From: Elymus sibiricus
Taxonomy: Eukaryota > Streptophyta > Magnoliopsida > Poales > Poaceae
Assembly: GCA_039707655.1 (NCBI GenBank)
Contig: CM077666.1
Span: 396,819,886 to 396,883,885, forward strand
Length of the DNA stretch: 64,000 nucleotides
Reading direction: 5' to 3'
Positions 47,566-56,956 of the stretch are shown here, piece after piece (the stretch's first letter is position 1; every line of letters starts with the position of its first letter). Both the position numbers and the translations under genes were made by a program. The notes under the pieces were generated by a model. It was not told the origin of the DNA. It worked only from the letters and a program-made list of their open reading frames with translations, and did no database searches.

Positions 47566-48256
47566 TGCTCAATCCCAGTGACAGAAGGGGATATGACATG
47601 TATTTGTATTGTTGCCATTAAGGATAAAAAGATGGGGTTTAATCATATTGCTTGAGTTTCCTTTGTCTACATCATGTCATCTTGCTTAAGGCGTTACTCT
47701 GTTTCATACTTAATACCCTAGATGCATGCTGGATAGCGGTCGATGGGTGGAGAAATAGTAGTAGATGCAGGCAGGAGTCGGTCTACTTGTTTCGGACGTG
47801 ATGCCTATATACATGATCATTGCCATGAATCCGTCATAATTATTTGCTTTTCTATCAATTGCCCAACAGTAATTTGTTTACCCACCGTATGCTATGTGTT
47901 CGAGAGAGAAGCCTCTAGTGAAAACTATGGCCCCCGGGTCTATCTTTATCATATCAAAAACCTAAAAATACCTTGCTGCAATTTATTTACTTTTATTTTA
48001 ATTAGTATATTAGTTTATCTTTTTACCTCGATAAGATTTAATCCTTGCAAGTAACCGCTAAGAGGATTGACAACCCTCTTATTTGCGTTGGGTGCAAGTG
48101 TTTGCTCTTGTGTGTGCAAGTGCGCTTAACGGAATTTTGCTTGGTTCTCCTACTGGATTGATAACCTTGATTCTTAACTAAGGGAAATACTTATCTCTAC
48201 TGTACTACATCATCCTCTCCTCTTCGGGGAAATACCAACGCAGACTACAAGTAGCA
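47566..48256 (+). repeat. Truncated 3' LTR of element C
   Basis: It begins inside the LTR at TGCTCAATCCCAGTG, equivalent to 43541 in the 5' LTR, so about 856 bp of LTR plus the preceding interior and purine tract are missing. TGC is shared by both sides of the junction, typical of a microhomology deletion. Confidence 0.85.
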
Positions 48257-48261
48257 GCAAG

Positions 48262-48867
48262 CAAGTTGGATGCACACTCACTTAGTTTTCATGTTGAGCT
48301 TTCATACACTTAGCTCTTAGTGCATCTGTTGCATGGCAATCCTTACTCCTCGCATTGACATCAATTGATGGGCATCTCCATAGCCCGTTGATTAGCCTCG
48401 TTGATACGAGACTATCTTCTTATTTTTAACTTCCCCTTATTGATCTCTACCACCACATTCTATTCCACCCATAGTGCTATATCCATGGCTTGTGCTCATG
48501 TATTGCGTGGGGGTTGAAAAAGCTAAAGCGCGTTAAAAAGTATGAACCAATTGCTTGGCTAAAACCAGGGTTGTTCATGATAAATATTTTGTGTTAAGAA
48601 GATGGAGCATGACAGGATCATATGATTTTGTAGGGATAACATTCTTTAGCATTTTTATTTTGAAAGACATGATTGTTTATTAGTATGCCTGAGTATTGAT
48701 ATCTTTATATCAAACTATAGACTATTGCTTTAAATCATTCGGATCTTATTATTCATACCGTAAGAGAGATTACATGATGAAACATGACAGGTAGCATTCC
48801 ACATCAAAAATTCTGTTTTTATCATTTACCTACTCGAGGACGAGCAGGAATTAAGCTTGGGGATGCT
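48262..48867 (+). other. Element B 3' non-coding region, last part, with polypurine tract
   Basis: This is the B sequence after element C, ending with CTCGAGGACGAGCAGGAATT and the polypurine tract AAGCTTGGGGATGC (48853-48866). The same closing block precedes the 3' LTR of element A. Confidence 0.75.
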
Positions 48868-50418
48868 TCATACGTCTCCAACGTATCTATAATTTTTGAT
48901 TGTTCCATGATGTTATAGTATCAATCTTGGATGTTTTATATGCCATTATATATCATTTTTTTGGTCTAACCTATTAACCCAGTGCCCAGTGCCAGTTGCT
49001 GTTTTCTGCTTGTTTTGCCTTTTCAGAAAATCATTATCAAAAAGTGTCCAAACGAGAAAAAAAACTTTGGATTAATTTTTTCTGGACCAGAAGAGACCCA
49101 CGAAGCTTTGGGAGAAGACCAGAAGAGAAATGGGGAGGCGACAAGCCTGGAGGGCGCGCCCAGGGGGTAGGGCGCGCCCCCAGGCTTGTGGGCCCCTCGT
49201 TGCCCCTCCTGACCTAATTCCAGCGCTATAAATTCTCAAATATTCCCAATATACCAGGGAGACAGAAGAGAAAACCGTTCCGCCGCCGCAAGCCTCTGTT
49301 CTTCCGCGATCCCATCTGGAGGCCTTTTTCGGTACTCTGTCGGAGGGGGGATCGATCATGGAGGGCTTCTTCATCAACCTTGCTGCCCTTCCGATGATGT
49401 GCGAGTAGTTTAACATAGGCCAACGGGTCCATAGCTAGTAGCTAGATGGCTTCTTCTCTCTCTTTGATCTTCAATACCATGTTCTCCTCGATGTTCTTGG
49501 AGTTCTATCCGATGTAATCTTCTTTTGCGGTGTGTTTGTTGGGATCCGATGAATTGTGAGTTTATGATCAGATTATTCATCAGAAATATTTGAGTCTTCT
49601 CTGAACTGTTTTATGCATGATTATTATAGCTTTGTATTTCTCTCTGATCTATCGATTTGGTTTGGCCTACTAGATTGATTTATCTTGCAATGGGAGAGGT
49701 GCTTCGTGATGGGTTCAATCTTGCGGTGCTCAATCCCAGTGACAGAAGGGGACATGACACGTATTTGTATTGTTGCCATTAAGGATAAAAAGATGGGGTT
49801 TAATCATATTGCTTGAGTTTACTTTGTCTACATCATGTCATCTTGCTTAAGGCGTTACTCTGTTTCATACTTAACACCCTAGATGCATGCTGGATAGCGG
49901 TCGATGGGTGGAGAAATAGTAGTAGATGCAGGCAGGAGTCGGTCTACTTGTTTCGGACGTGATACCTATATACATGATCATTGCCATGAATCTGTCATAA
50001 TTATTTGTTTTTCTATTAATTGCCCAACAGTAATTTGTTTACCCACCGTATGCTATGTGTTCGAGAGAGAAGCCTCTAGTGAAAACTATGGCCCCCGGGT
50101 CTACTTTATCATATATAAAAAAAAACAAAAATACCTTGCTGCAATTTATTTACCTTTATTTTATTTAGTATTTTAGTTTATCTATTTATCTCTAAAAGAT
50201 TTAATCCTTGCAAATAACCGCTAAGAGGATTGACAACCCTCTTATTTGCGTTGGGTGCAAGTGTTTGCTCTTGTGTGTGCAGGTGCGCTTAACGGAATTT
50301 TGCGTGGTTCTCCTACTGGTTTATAACCTTGGTTCTTAACTGAGGGAAATACTTATCTCTACTGTACTGCATCATCTTCTCCTCTTCGGGGAAATACCAA
50401 TGCAGTCTACAAGTAGCA
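48868..50418 (+). repeat. 3' LTR of element B
   Basis: It is 1551 bp. Its first bases TCATACGTCTCC have one change from TGATACG. It ends AGTAGCA next to CTTGA. Confidence 0.9.
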
Positions 50419-50777
50419 CTTGACACCGAAGATCTTCAGCCACAGCCCGAAGTGCGGCTTGATGCGGAGGAAGGCCTCGCAGATGGTGATGAAGGAGGCA
50501 AGGTGGAGGATGGAATTCGGGGCTAGATGGTGGAAATCTAGCCATAGTAAAACATGATCCCATGCACAAAGGGGTGCAGCGGGAACCCCAGGCCTCTGAT
50601 GAGGTTGGGGACGAAGACGACCCTCTCCCCAGCTTCGGGAGTGGGTATGCGCTACTTTGGAGTCGGCGCGCGAGTGCAGATCTCCGTGGGGCTGTACACC
50701 GTGTTGCGCAGCTCCAAAATGGTGCCCTCCGTCACGGAGGAGCTGCCCCAGTGCCCCTTGAGGTTGGGCTCCACCAT
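50419..50777 (-). pseudogene. Tat antisense gene, N-terminal segment
   Basis: The ATG is at 50775-50777 (CAACAATGG). The segment starts MVEPNLKGHWGSSSVTEGTI, meets an in-frame TAG after 41 codons, and needs a one-base shift farther on. It then gives PEAGERVVFVPNLIRG, LDFHHLAPNSILHLASFI and TICEAFLRIKPHFGLWLKIF. This last block is the signature amino region of the PF04195-type grass proteins as I remember them. The exon continues across element B at 32005. Upstream (50778-51000) there is a TATATAA at about 50913-50919 that could be its promoter on the - strand. Confidence 0.7.
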
Positions 50778-51400
50778 TGTTGAGGTGAAGGGCGCTGAGG
50801 AGGTGGGAAGAGTTCGGGATTGGATCTGAGCAGTGGAGCTTGGGAGGCAATAGGCAGGGAAGCAAGGGAGCATGTACTCTCTATTGTTACCCCCTCGCCC
50901 TTATATAGACTGGTAAAAAGGCCAAGAGTCCCTCCTTCCGCACCATTGAAATCACCATTTACCCGCAAAAGATGTCGTTATGCGTATAGGGAGAAACAAA
51001 ATCTTAGTGATATCCCTTAAAAAGTGGGCACGGTCTTCATTTTGATGGGACGTGCCAGTAAAGAGATTGCCTCGAGCCGCGATTTGAGTGAGCAGTAACT
51101 GCTCGCCGGGTCGTGGGTGGTGCCGCTTCGATAAAGCTGTCAGGCTAGAAAGCACTGTTCACACCTACGCGGCAGGCCTTTGAGGCTAAGTAATCTCGTG
51201 ACCTCGGATGTGGAATGTGTTTTTCGAATTCTGAACGAGGGATCCCACCCCTTTGAGGAGTGGTCTGTGACGGCCTCGAATAGAGAAAAGTGTAAACAGA
51301 AAGGAGGGAACTCATCTGTTGAGCCAATGACTTCGAATCCGAAGTTATTAGAGATGAAGGGGTCGTCCTTGGCGTAGAAGACTAGTTCAGGGGCTACAGA
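50778..51400. other. Tat region between the antisense gene and the 3' LTR
   Basis: This is non-coding, presumably the leader and promoter of the antisense gene. It ends in AGGGGCTACAGA, the likely purine tract before the LTR. Confidence 0.5.
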
Positions 51401-51892
51401 TGGTGTCCTGGACTAGGGGGTCCTAACCTAGCCGGCCCATAATCCTCGAGTTGGGCCCGAAGGCCCTCATCCTCATCCAGATGGACTCTGGAAACCATGA
51501 CATAATCAAGATTGCATCTGCCAAAGACCTGGAGTATACCCCAAGACATCCCCTGCCGCCTCCATACGCACCCCTAGATACCGCCTATGTAACCCTAGAT
51601 GCCCTACCTGGCGTGTATATAAGCCAAGGGGTTTTAGCCTGTAGAGGACACAGAATCACAATTATCGTCCACCTAGCTCTAGGGTTAGACTCCTCCTTAC
51701 GATCTCGAGGTAGATCAAGCTTGTACTCGATACTTCATCATCAATATAAACAAGAGCAATACGTAGGGTTTTACCTCCATAGAGAGGGCCCGAACCTGGG
51801 TAAACACTGTCTCCTTCGTCCATGTTACCATTGATCCGAGATCCACAGCTCAGGGCCCCCTACCCCGAGGTCAGCCAGTTTTTACACCGACA
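51401..51892 (+). repeat. 3' LTR of the Tat-like element
   Basis: It starts TGGTGTCCTGGACTAGGGGG (the exact first base could be 51404) and ends ACACCGACA. It includes a TATA-like GTGTATATAAGCC near 51618. It is short (about 490 bp), as in grass Tat families with antisense ORFs. Confidence 0.7.
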
Positions 51893-52539
51893 CTCATCCT
51901 GTCAAGTAAACTCCAAGCCTCTGATATTATAGTTCCCAGAAAAGAACCCTTAGAAGCAAGATCTAAAGCTTGTTTACTTTGTGAGTCAAGTCCACCATAA
52001 AAGAAGTTAACTATTAAGTAATCAAGATAATGGTGTTCAGGACATGCAAAGAGTATTTCACGATACCTTATATATGCATCTACCAATTTCTCACCTTCTC
52101 GTTTCCCAAAGCTACTAATCTTCCTTCTTATGGTGTATAGTTTCCCTTGAGGATAATAATAAGCATAGAACACGGTCAACAATTCCGACCAGTTCCTCAA
52201 GATTTTCATGGGCTGGCATTCTAACCATTTGGTAGCCCCTCCATCTAATGAATAAGGAAAGATTTTTGCCTTTATTTCTTCATTAGTCAAGTCCTGCAAC
52301 TGAAAAGTTCCACACGCAAGGTCAATTTTTTTAATATGCATATACGGGCATTCGGTTGCATAACCTCGGAATATATTTTCTTTCACCATAGCAATCAACC
52401 GAGGGTTTATCTCATATGTTCTGCGAGGTAGGTGAGGACCAACTGATATAACATTCTCTCCTCGAGATGGTCCTGCAACCAACTCCACTCCTACCTGACA
52501 AATTTGCTCTTGAAGGACATGGCTGCTTTTTGTCTGCAA
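51893..52539 (-). pseudogene. gag: Athila-type gag, truncated by the Tat LTR
   Basis: It is open for about 215 codons. The first ATG is internal (MVKENIFRG), so the true start may lie upstream or be lost. Blocks are HIKKIDLACGTFQLQDLTNE, IKAKIFPYSLDGGATKWL, MKILRNWSELLTVFYAYYYP, KISSFGKREGEKLVDAYIRY, and NFFYGGLDSQSKQALDLASK. This is the retrotransposon gag domain of Athila elements. It is cut after LLDRM at 51893, so protease and polymerase are not in the window. Confidence 0.8.
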
Positions 52540-52594
52540 AAATAGTTAGGACACAAAATAATTCAAAACTCAAGGCAAGGCCCAAAAGCGCTCA

Positions 52595-52614
52595 GCTCCC
52601 AGACAATGGCGCCA
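52595..52614 (-). other. Primer-binding site of the Athila-type element
   Basis: On the - strand it reads TGGCGCCATTGTCTGGGAGC, 9 nt after the LTR end. It is Asp-tRNA type. Confidence 0.85.
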
Positions 52615-52623
52615 GAAAAAGCT

Positions 52624-54023
52624 TGATAGCCTGCAAGTGCACAGGGTTTAGCTGTAGCCTTTTCGAAGTAAGAGTATCAACCCCACAGGGAGCACAGGAA
52701 TCAGAATTTTGCCTCTTGTAGAAAATTATGTATTTTTGTGCCTGCGGATAATTGTAGACTTAAAGCAGAGTGAGGGCGGATATAAATGATTGTTGAGTAG
52801 TGTTGTGACTTCTAACTAAATAACATCGAAGTAAATATAGTGCAAGGATTTTAATGACGGGTGAAACAACAAAATAAAAAGGCATTCTCAGGGAGTCCGG
52901 AATCCCCATTGGTATGTCTCTAGCGCACTTATGCATAAGCATAGTATAGACCGGATACTTAAGCCACTGTTGATGATTATGCTGCGCGGAGCCGGGTACA
53001 GTACACGTTCTACTCGTGGTAGACTTCGTGCCACACACGCCACCATCATAGTCTCCTCCAGAGGGTTACGACTCATGATAATTAAGGGTTTCCTCATGGA
53101 CGCGGCCTCTCTAAGAGTTCTCCGCAATTCCCCGGTTAATTGCAAAGGCTAGGGGCGGTAGGCTTTTACTGTCACCTCGAATTACCTCCACAACCTAAAC
53201 CTTTACAACGATAGTGATATACTTCATGGCCATAAGGCACAAATGCTGAGTGGGGCCCCTTCACAACATTCACAAAGTTATTAAACTAAGCATTCAATAG
53301 GGGATATCATATCCACAATAATGTTTCAGATCCTACACATACCAAGGTTCATCCATATCCCCGAGAACTAGGGGTCTACTCACACATGGGGACAACAAAC
53401 ATCATAGAACCGGTAATGGAATACATGGATGAGTGATTCAAATGATACACCGAAGGATCCACTAGGGTTCTTGATGTTGCAGATGATAAGGATGTGGATG
53501 ATGATGATGATGATGGAGTGGATGATGACGACAGTGGCGATGATGTTGTCCCCCTCCTCGCGGTGGGAAGGATCCCTCTTTCTCCTTGCCAATCCCTCCT
53601 CCGGATGAGCTCTGGAGGCTAGGGTTCTGCCTTCTGGATGAGTTTCTGGTGTCTCTGGGTGTCCGATCCATGATCCGTTTCGACGGGGTGGAAATAGTTG
53701 ATCTGGCGTTGGCGGTGGCGTGCCATATGACCGCTCATACGGGCGCTCGCAATCGTATGGAACGCCGTCTTTTGCTCTGGAAGCGCGATGACGCCCGTTC
53801 CTTTGGCCTTCTTGCTTGATTCTTTTATGGAAAGTCACTATCACTTTAAATACGTGATTCCACTACCATTTCTGAGGATTTTCTCCATTAAATGATAATT
53901 GATCCAAAAGACGTTACTTGAGGGATTATCAACAAAAACAAGTGCGTGAACGCGGTAAAATTCCACAAAGCCTACTAAGTAGGCACAAAATACCTAGTAA
54001 AATTATCACATAAATTGGACTCA
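52624..54023 (-). repeat. LTR of the Athila-type element
   Basis: On the - strand it starts TGAGTCCAATTTATGTGATA and ends GGCTATCA, 1400 bp. It contains a GAT/CAT trinucleotide stretch (about 53490-53530 on +). Proline- and charge-rich open frames inside are not genes. Confidence 0.8.
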
Positions 54024-54302
54024 TCACTAATCTTGTTGTACTCCTCGGGGCACAAACCGTTGAAGAGAATGTCGCATGCTTGAGTGTTGTACTGCAACAT
54101 CTTCAATTCTTCTATTTGTTGCTTCACGATACGGTTCTTTTCCATCCTCAAAGAATTCACCTTGCAAGCCAACACGAACAACAGCCCAAATGGCGGGGTT
54201 ATGACCAAGAATATGCATTTTCATCTTATGCTTCCAACTAGCAAAGTTTGTACCATCAAAATATGGACCTCTACGGTGATAATTACCCTCACTAGACGCC
54301 AT
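54024..54302 (-). pseudogene. gag: Copia gag N-terminus, frameshifted and truncated
   Basis: The ATG at 54300-54302 begins MASSEGNYHRRGPYFDGTNF, then SWKHKMKMHILGHNPAIWAV, the amino region of a Copia gag (DUF4219/UBN2-like). The frame changes near 54110; the second frame gives EELKMLQYNTQACDILFNGL and is cut at NKIS by the Athila-type LTR. Only about 90 codons remain in the window. Confidence 0.8.
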
Positions 54303-54341
54303 ACTCTCCTAGGTTGTGAAACCAATGCAATGGAGACCAAA

Positions 54342-54351
54342 GCTCTGATAA
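54342..54351 (-). other. Copia primer-binding site core
   Basis: TTATCAGAGC on the - strand lies just after the LTR end. It is a diverged initiator Met tRNA match. Confidence 0.65.
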
Positions 54352-54355
54352 CACT

Positions 54356-55873
54356 TGTAGGATCGAAAGTATGTCTAGAGGGGGGGTGATTAGACTACTT
54401 GACCAAATAAAAACTTATCATTTTCCCTATTTTAGTTGTAGGCAAATTTTAGCAATTCTATCAAGTCAAGCAACACCCTATACATGCAAGTCTAAGAGTT
54501 AAGTAGCGGAAAGTAAAGACTTTGCATATAAAAGTAAAGGAGGGATCAGAGAAATCAAACGCAATGAAGACATGGTGATTTTTGGCGTGGTTCCGATAGG
54601 TGGTGCTATCGTACGTCCACGTTGATGGAGACTTCAACCCATGGAGGGTAACGGCTACGCGAGTCCACGGAGGGCTCCACCCACGAAGGGTCCATGAAGA
54701 AGCAACCTTGTCTATTCCATCATGGCTCACGTCCACGAAGGACTATCCTCACTTGGGGTAGATCTTCATGAAGTAGGCGATCTCCTTGCCCTTACAAACT
54801 CCTTGGTTCAATTCCACAAGATCTTGGAGGCTCCCAAGTGACACCTAACCAATCTAGGAGACACCACTCTCCAAAAGGTAATAGATGTTGTTGTTGATGA
54901 TGAACTCCTTGCTCTTGTGCTTCAAAAGATAGTCTCCTCAACACTCAATCACTCTCTCGCAGATTTGGTTTGGGTAGGAGAAGGATTGGAGTGGAAAGCA
55001 ACTTGGGGAGGCTAGAAATCAAGGTTCAAATGGTTGGATTGGAATGCCTTGATCTCAACACATGAGTAGGTGGTTCTCTCTCAGAAAATGAATGGTGGAA
55101 CTGTAGTTTTGTTCTGATGGCTCTCTCTCTCTCTCTAAGAGAAAGTGCGGGTGGAGGGGTATATATAGCCTTCACCTAAAATCCAACCGTTACAACCTTT
55201 TGACTCAACTCGGTGACACCGAACCAGAAACTCGGTGAGACCGACCTGTGTAAAAGATATGAACGTTGGGCTTTTCGGTGAGACCGAACTGGAATTCTCG
55301 GATGGACCGATATGCGATGACCTAAGCAAGACTGTGTTTTGGTAATTCCGATCGGTTCAACTCGGTGATTCCGAAATGAACAAAATGGCTTACAGAAACT
55401 TGGTCAGCGCAACTCGGTGAAACCGATCGTCATCTCGGTACAACCGAAAATCTAGGGTTTGGCTCTGGCAAAGTATAGGATCAACTCGGTGAGTCCGGAT
55501 GGGATGATTTTGGTGGGACCGAGTTGAGCATTTAGGGTTTGGACAGATATGACTTGGAGAAAGTGGTTGAGGGTTTATTTGGAGCAATATCTTCAAGCAC
55601 TTTCAGCAATTGAGTCATGATCAAAACCTCATCCCCTTTTAATAGTATTGGCTTTCCTATGGACTCAGTGTGATCTTGGATCACTTAACCAAAAATGTAG
55701 AGTCTTGAAACTTTGTCAATCCATGTCCTTAGCATTTTGAGGGGTCCACATTCTCATGTCCTTTCCATGCCAACATTGAACTTTCCTAAAATCTATCTTG
55801 AGTAGGCATTAGTTCAATGACATATATGTTGTTATAAATTACCAAAACCACCCGGGGATTAGATGCACTTTCA
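54356..55873 (-). repeat. Copia LTR
   Basis: On the - strand it starts TGAAAGTGCATCTAATCCCC and ends TTTCGATCCTACA, 1518 bp. It includes a (CT)8 microsatellite (55121-55136) and a cluster of CTCGGTGAGACCGA-like quasi-palindromes. Confidence 0.85.
55209..55523. repeat. Cluster of quasi-palindromic CTCGGT-N-ACCGA motifs
   Basis: Fourteen-base sites are at 55209, 55231, 55274, 55297, 55361, 55413, 55434 and 55485, plus a shorter one near 55510. All have the form YTCGG(T/A)-NNN-(A/T)CCGR. They lie in the LTR between the TATATATAG region (near 55160) and the LTR start, i.e. U3 on the - strand. Confidence 0.8.
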
Positions 55874-56372
55874 TAGGCATTATGTGTGTGACAAGTAGAC
55901 CGAAATCCATCTGCACCTACAACTATTACTCCACTTCGAGAACGCTTCTATGGTTGCCTCTCTACGTGTTAAGTTCATGACAAACAGAGTAATGCTTTAA
56001 GCATAATGCCATAATGTAGACAAAATAAGATCAATCAATATGATCAAATCCCATCGTTTTATCCTTAGTAGCAACAATACAAATACGTGCATCGCTACCC
56101 CTTCTGGCATGAGGTGAGGACACCGCAAGATTGAACCTACTACTATGCACCACTTCCACTGAAGATCTAATCATCAACTTGGCCAAAGATAACTCATAGA
56201 TCGGAAAGCATTACATAGCTATAACAATCACACATAATAAAGTTCAGAAATAACTCAATTACTTTCAATGAACAATCTGATCATAAACCCATAATTCATC
56301 GGATCCCAACAAACACACCGCATAAAACGATTACATCATATCGATCTCCGAAGAGAACATTGTATTAAAGAT

Positions 56373-56415
<43 letters not shown>

Positions 56416-56956
56416 ATCTAGCTGCCGCTATGGACCCGTAGGTTCAGTGAGGAACTACTCACACATCATCGGAGTTGCAACAAGGTTGATGTAGAGGCCC
56501 TCCGTTATCGATTCCCCCTCCAGCAGAGTACCGGCGGAGGCCTCCAGATGGGATCACAGAAGAACAAAGGCTTGCAGTGGTGAATAATTGTTTCGGGTCT
56601 CGCTCTGGTGGTTTCTGGATTTTAGGGAATGTATGGGCCTGGAATTAGGTCAAACGGAGTTGCGAGGGCGCGCCGTGTGAGCTTGTGCCTCTCTCGTGCG
56701 GCGTCTGGTCTCCTCCCGAAGCTTCTGGGGTCGCTTCTGGTCCAGAAAAATCACCGTGAAGTTTCATCGTGTTTGGACTTCGTTTGGTATGGTTTTCCCG
56801 CGAAACAATAAAATAGGCAAAAACAGGAACTGAACTGGACACTAGGTTAATATGTTAGTTTCCAAAAATAATATAAAATTGCATATAAAGCATACAAGAT
56901 TGATAATATAATAGCATGAAACAATAAAAAATTATAGATATGTTGGAGACGTATCA
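55874..56956 (-). mobile_element. Partial LTR (element D) of the A/B/C Athila-like family, - strand
   Basis: On the - strand it starts TGATACGTCTCCAACATATC at 56956 and is cut at GATGCCTA by the Copia insertion. No purine tract precedes it on the - strand side, so it is a 5' LTR or solo LTR edge facing host DNA. The next five bases (56957-56961) are ATGAC. It is the outermost layer of the nest visible here. Confidence 0.85.
56375..56413. repeat. (AG)n microsatellite in the element D LTR
   Basis: This is a run of about 19 AG units where the other family LTRs have only a short CTTCTTCTCTCT tract, so it is a local expansion. Confidence 0.95.

Larger units (their letters stand above)
42685..48256 (+). 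mobile_element. Athila-like non-autonomous LTR retrotransposon C
   Basis: Target duplication GCAAG is exact (42680-42684 and 48257-48261). The intact 5' LTR is 42685-44234. The 3' LTR is cut down to its last 691 bp by an internal deletion. The primer site is at 44246-44263. One ORF (about 285 codons) is followed by the shared 3' region. It inserted in the 3' non-coding region of element B, and the B sequence resumes at 48262 with CAAGTTGGATGCACAC. Confidence 0.92.
32006..50418 (+). mobile_element. Athila-like LTR retrotransposon B (gag-protease only), with nested insertions
   Basis: Target duplication CTTGA is exact at 32001-32005 and 50419-50423. LTRs are at 32006-33541 and 48868-50418. The first bases have drifted (TGGTACG and TCATACG instead of TGATACG). 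The primer site is at 33553-33570 with one change, and the purine tract at 48853-48866. The interior carries gag and protease but no reverse transcriptase or integrase, and ends in the same post-ORF block as element A. A solo LTR and element C lie inside it. It inserted in the Tat antisense gene. Confidence 0.92.
10226..51892 (+). mobile_element. Tat-like Gypsy retrotransposon, 3' part (hosts later insertions)
   Basis: The + strand 3' LTR at 51401-51892 is preceded by an antisense gene of the kind grass Tat-lineage elements carry between pol and the 3' LTR. The CACTA element interrupts it on the left at 10225, so pol and the 5' LTR are outside the window. Two later retrotransposons sit inside the antisense gene (11499-29731 and 32006-50418). 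The Tat insertion itself lies in the gag of a - strand Athila-type element; the five bases after its LTR are CTCAT. Lineage is inferred from architecture and remembered LTR style. Confidence 0.6.
51893..54023 (-). mobile_element. Athila-type retrotransposon, 5' part, - strand
   Basis: Read on the - strand, an LTR (54023 to 52624), a primer site and the start of gag are present. The rest lies beyond the Tat insertion, outside the window to the left. Its LTR start TGAGTCC abuts interrupted Copia gag. The pentamer after the LTR is TCACT, expected also at the missing end. It is a different family from elements A-C. Confidence 0.75.
54024..55873 (-). mobile_element. Copia retrotransposon, 5' part, - strand
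   Basis: LTR, primer site and gag start are present. The remainder lies left of the window beyond the nested elements. It inserted into an LTR of the A/B/C family: its first base is at 55873 and the flank continues that LTR. The pentamer TAGGC (55874-55878) is the expected target duplication. Confidence 0.8.

Noticed and set aside
53380..53844. 154-codon - strand frame with a His/Ile-rich repeat
   Set aside because: It lies inside the Athila-type LTR and is driven by a GAT/CAT microsatellite.
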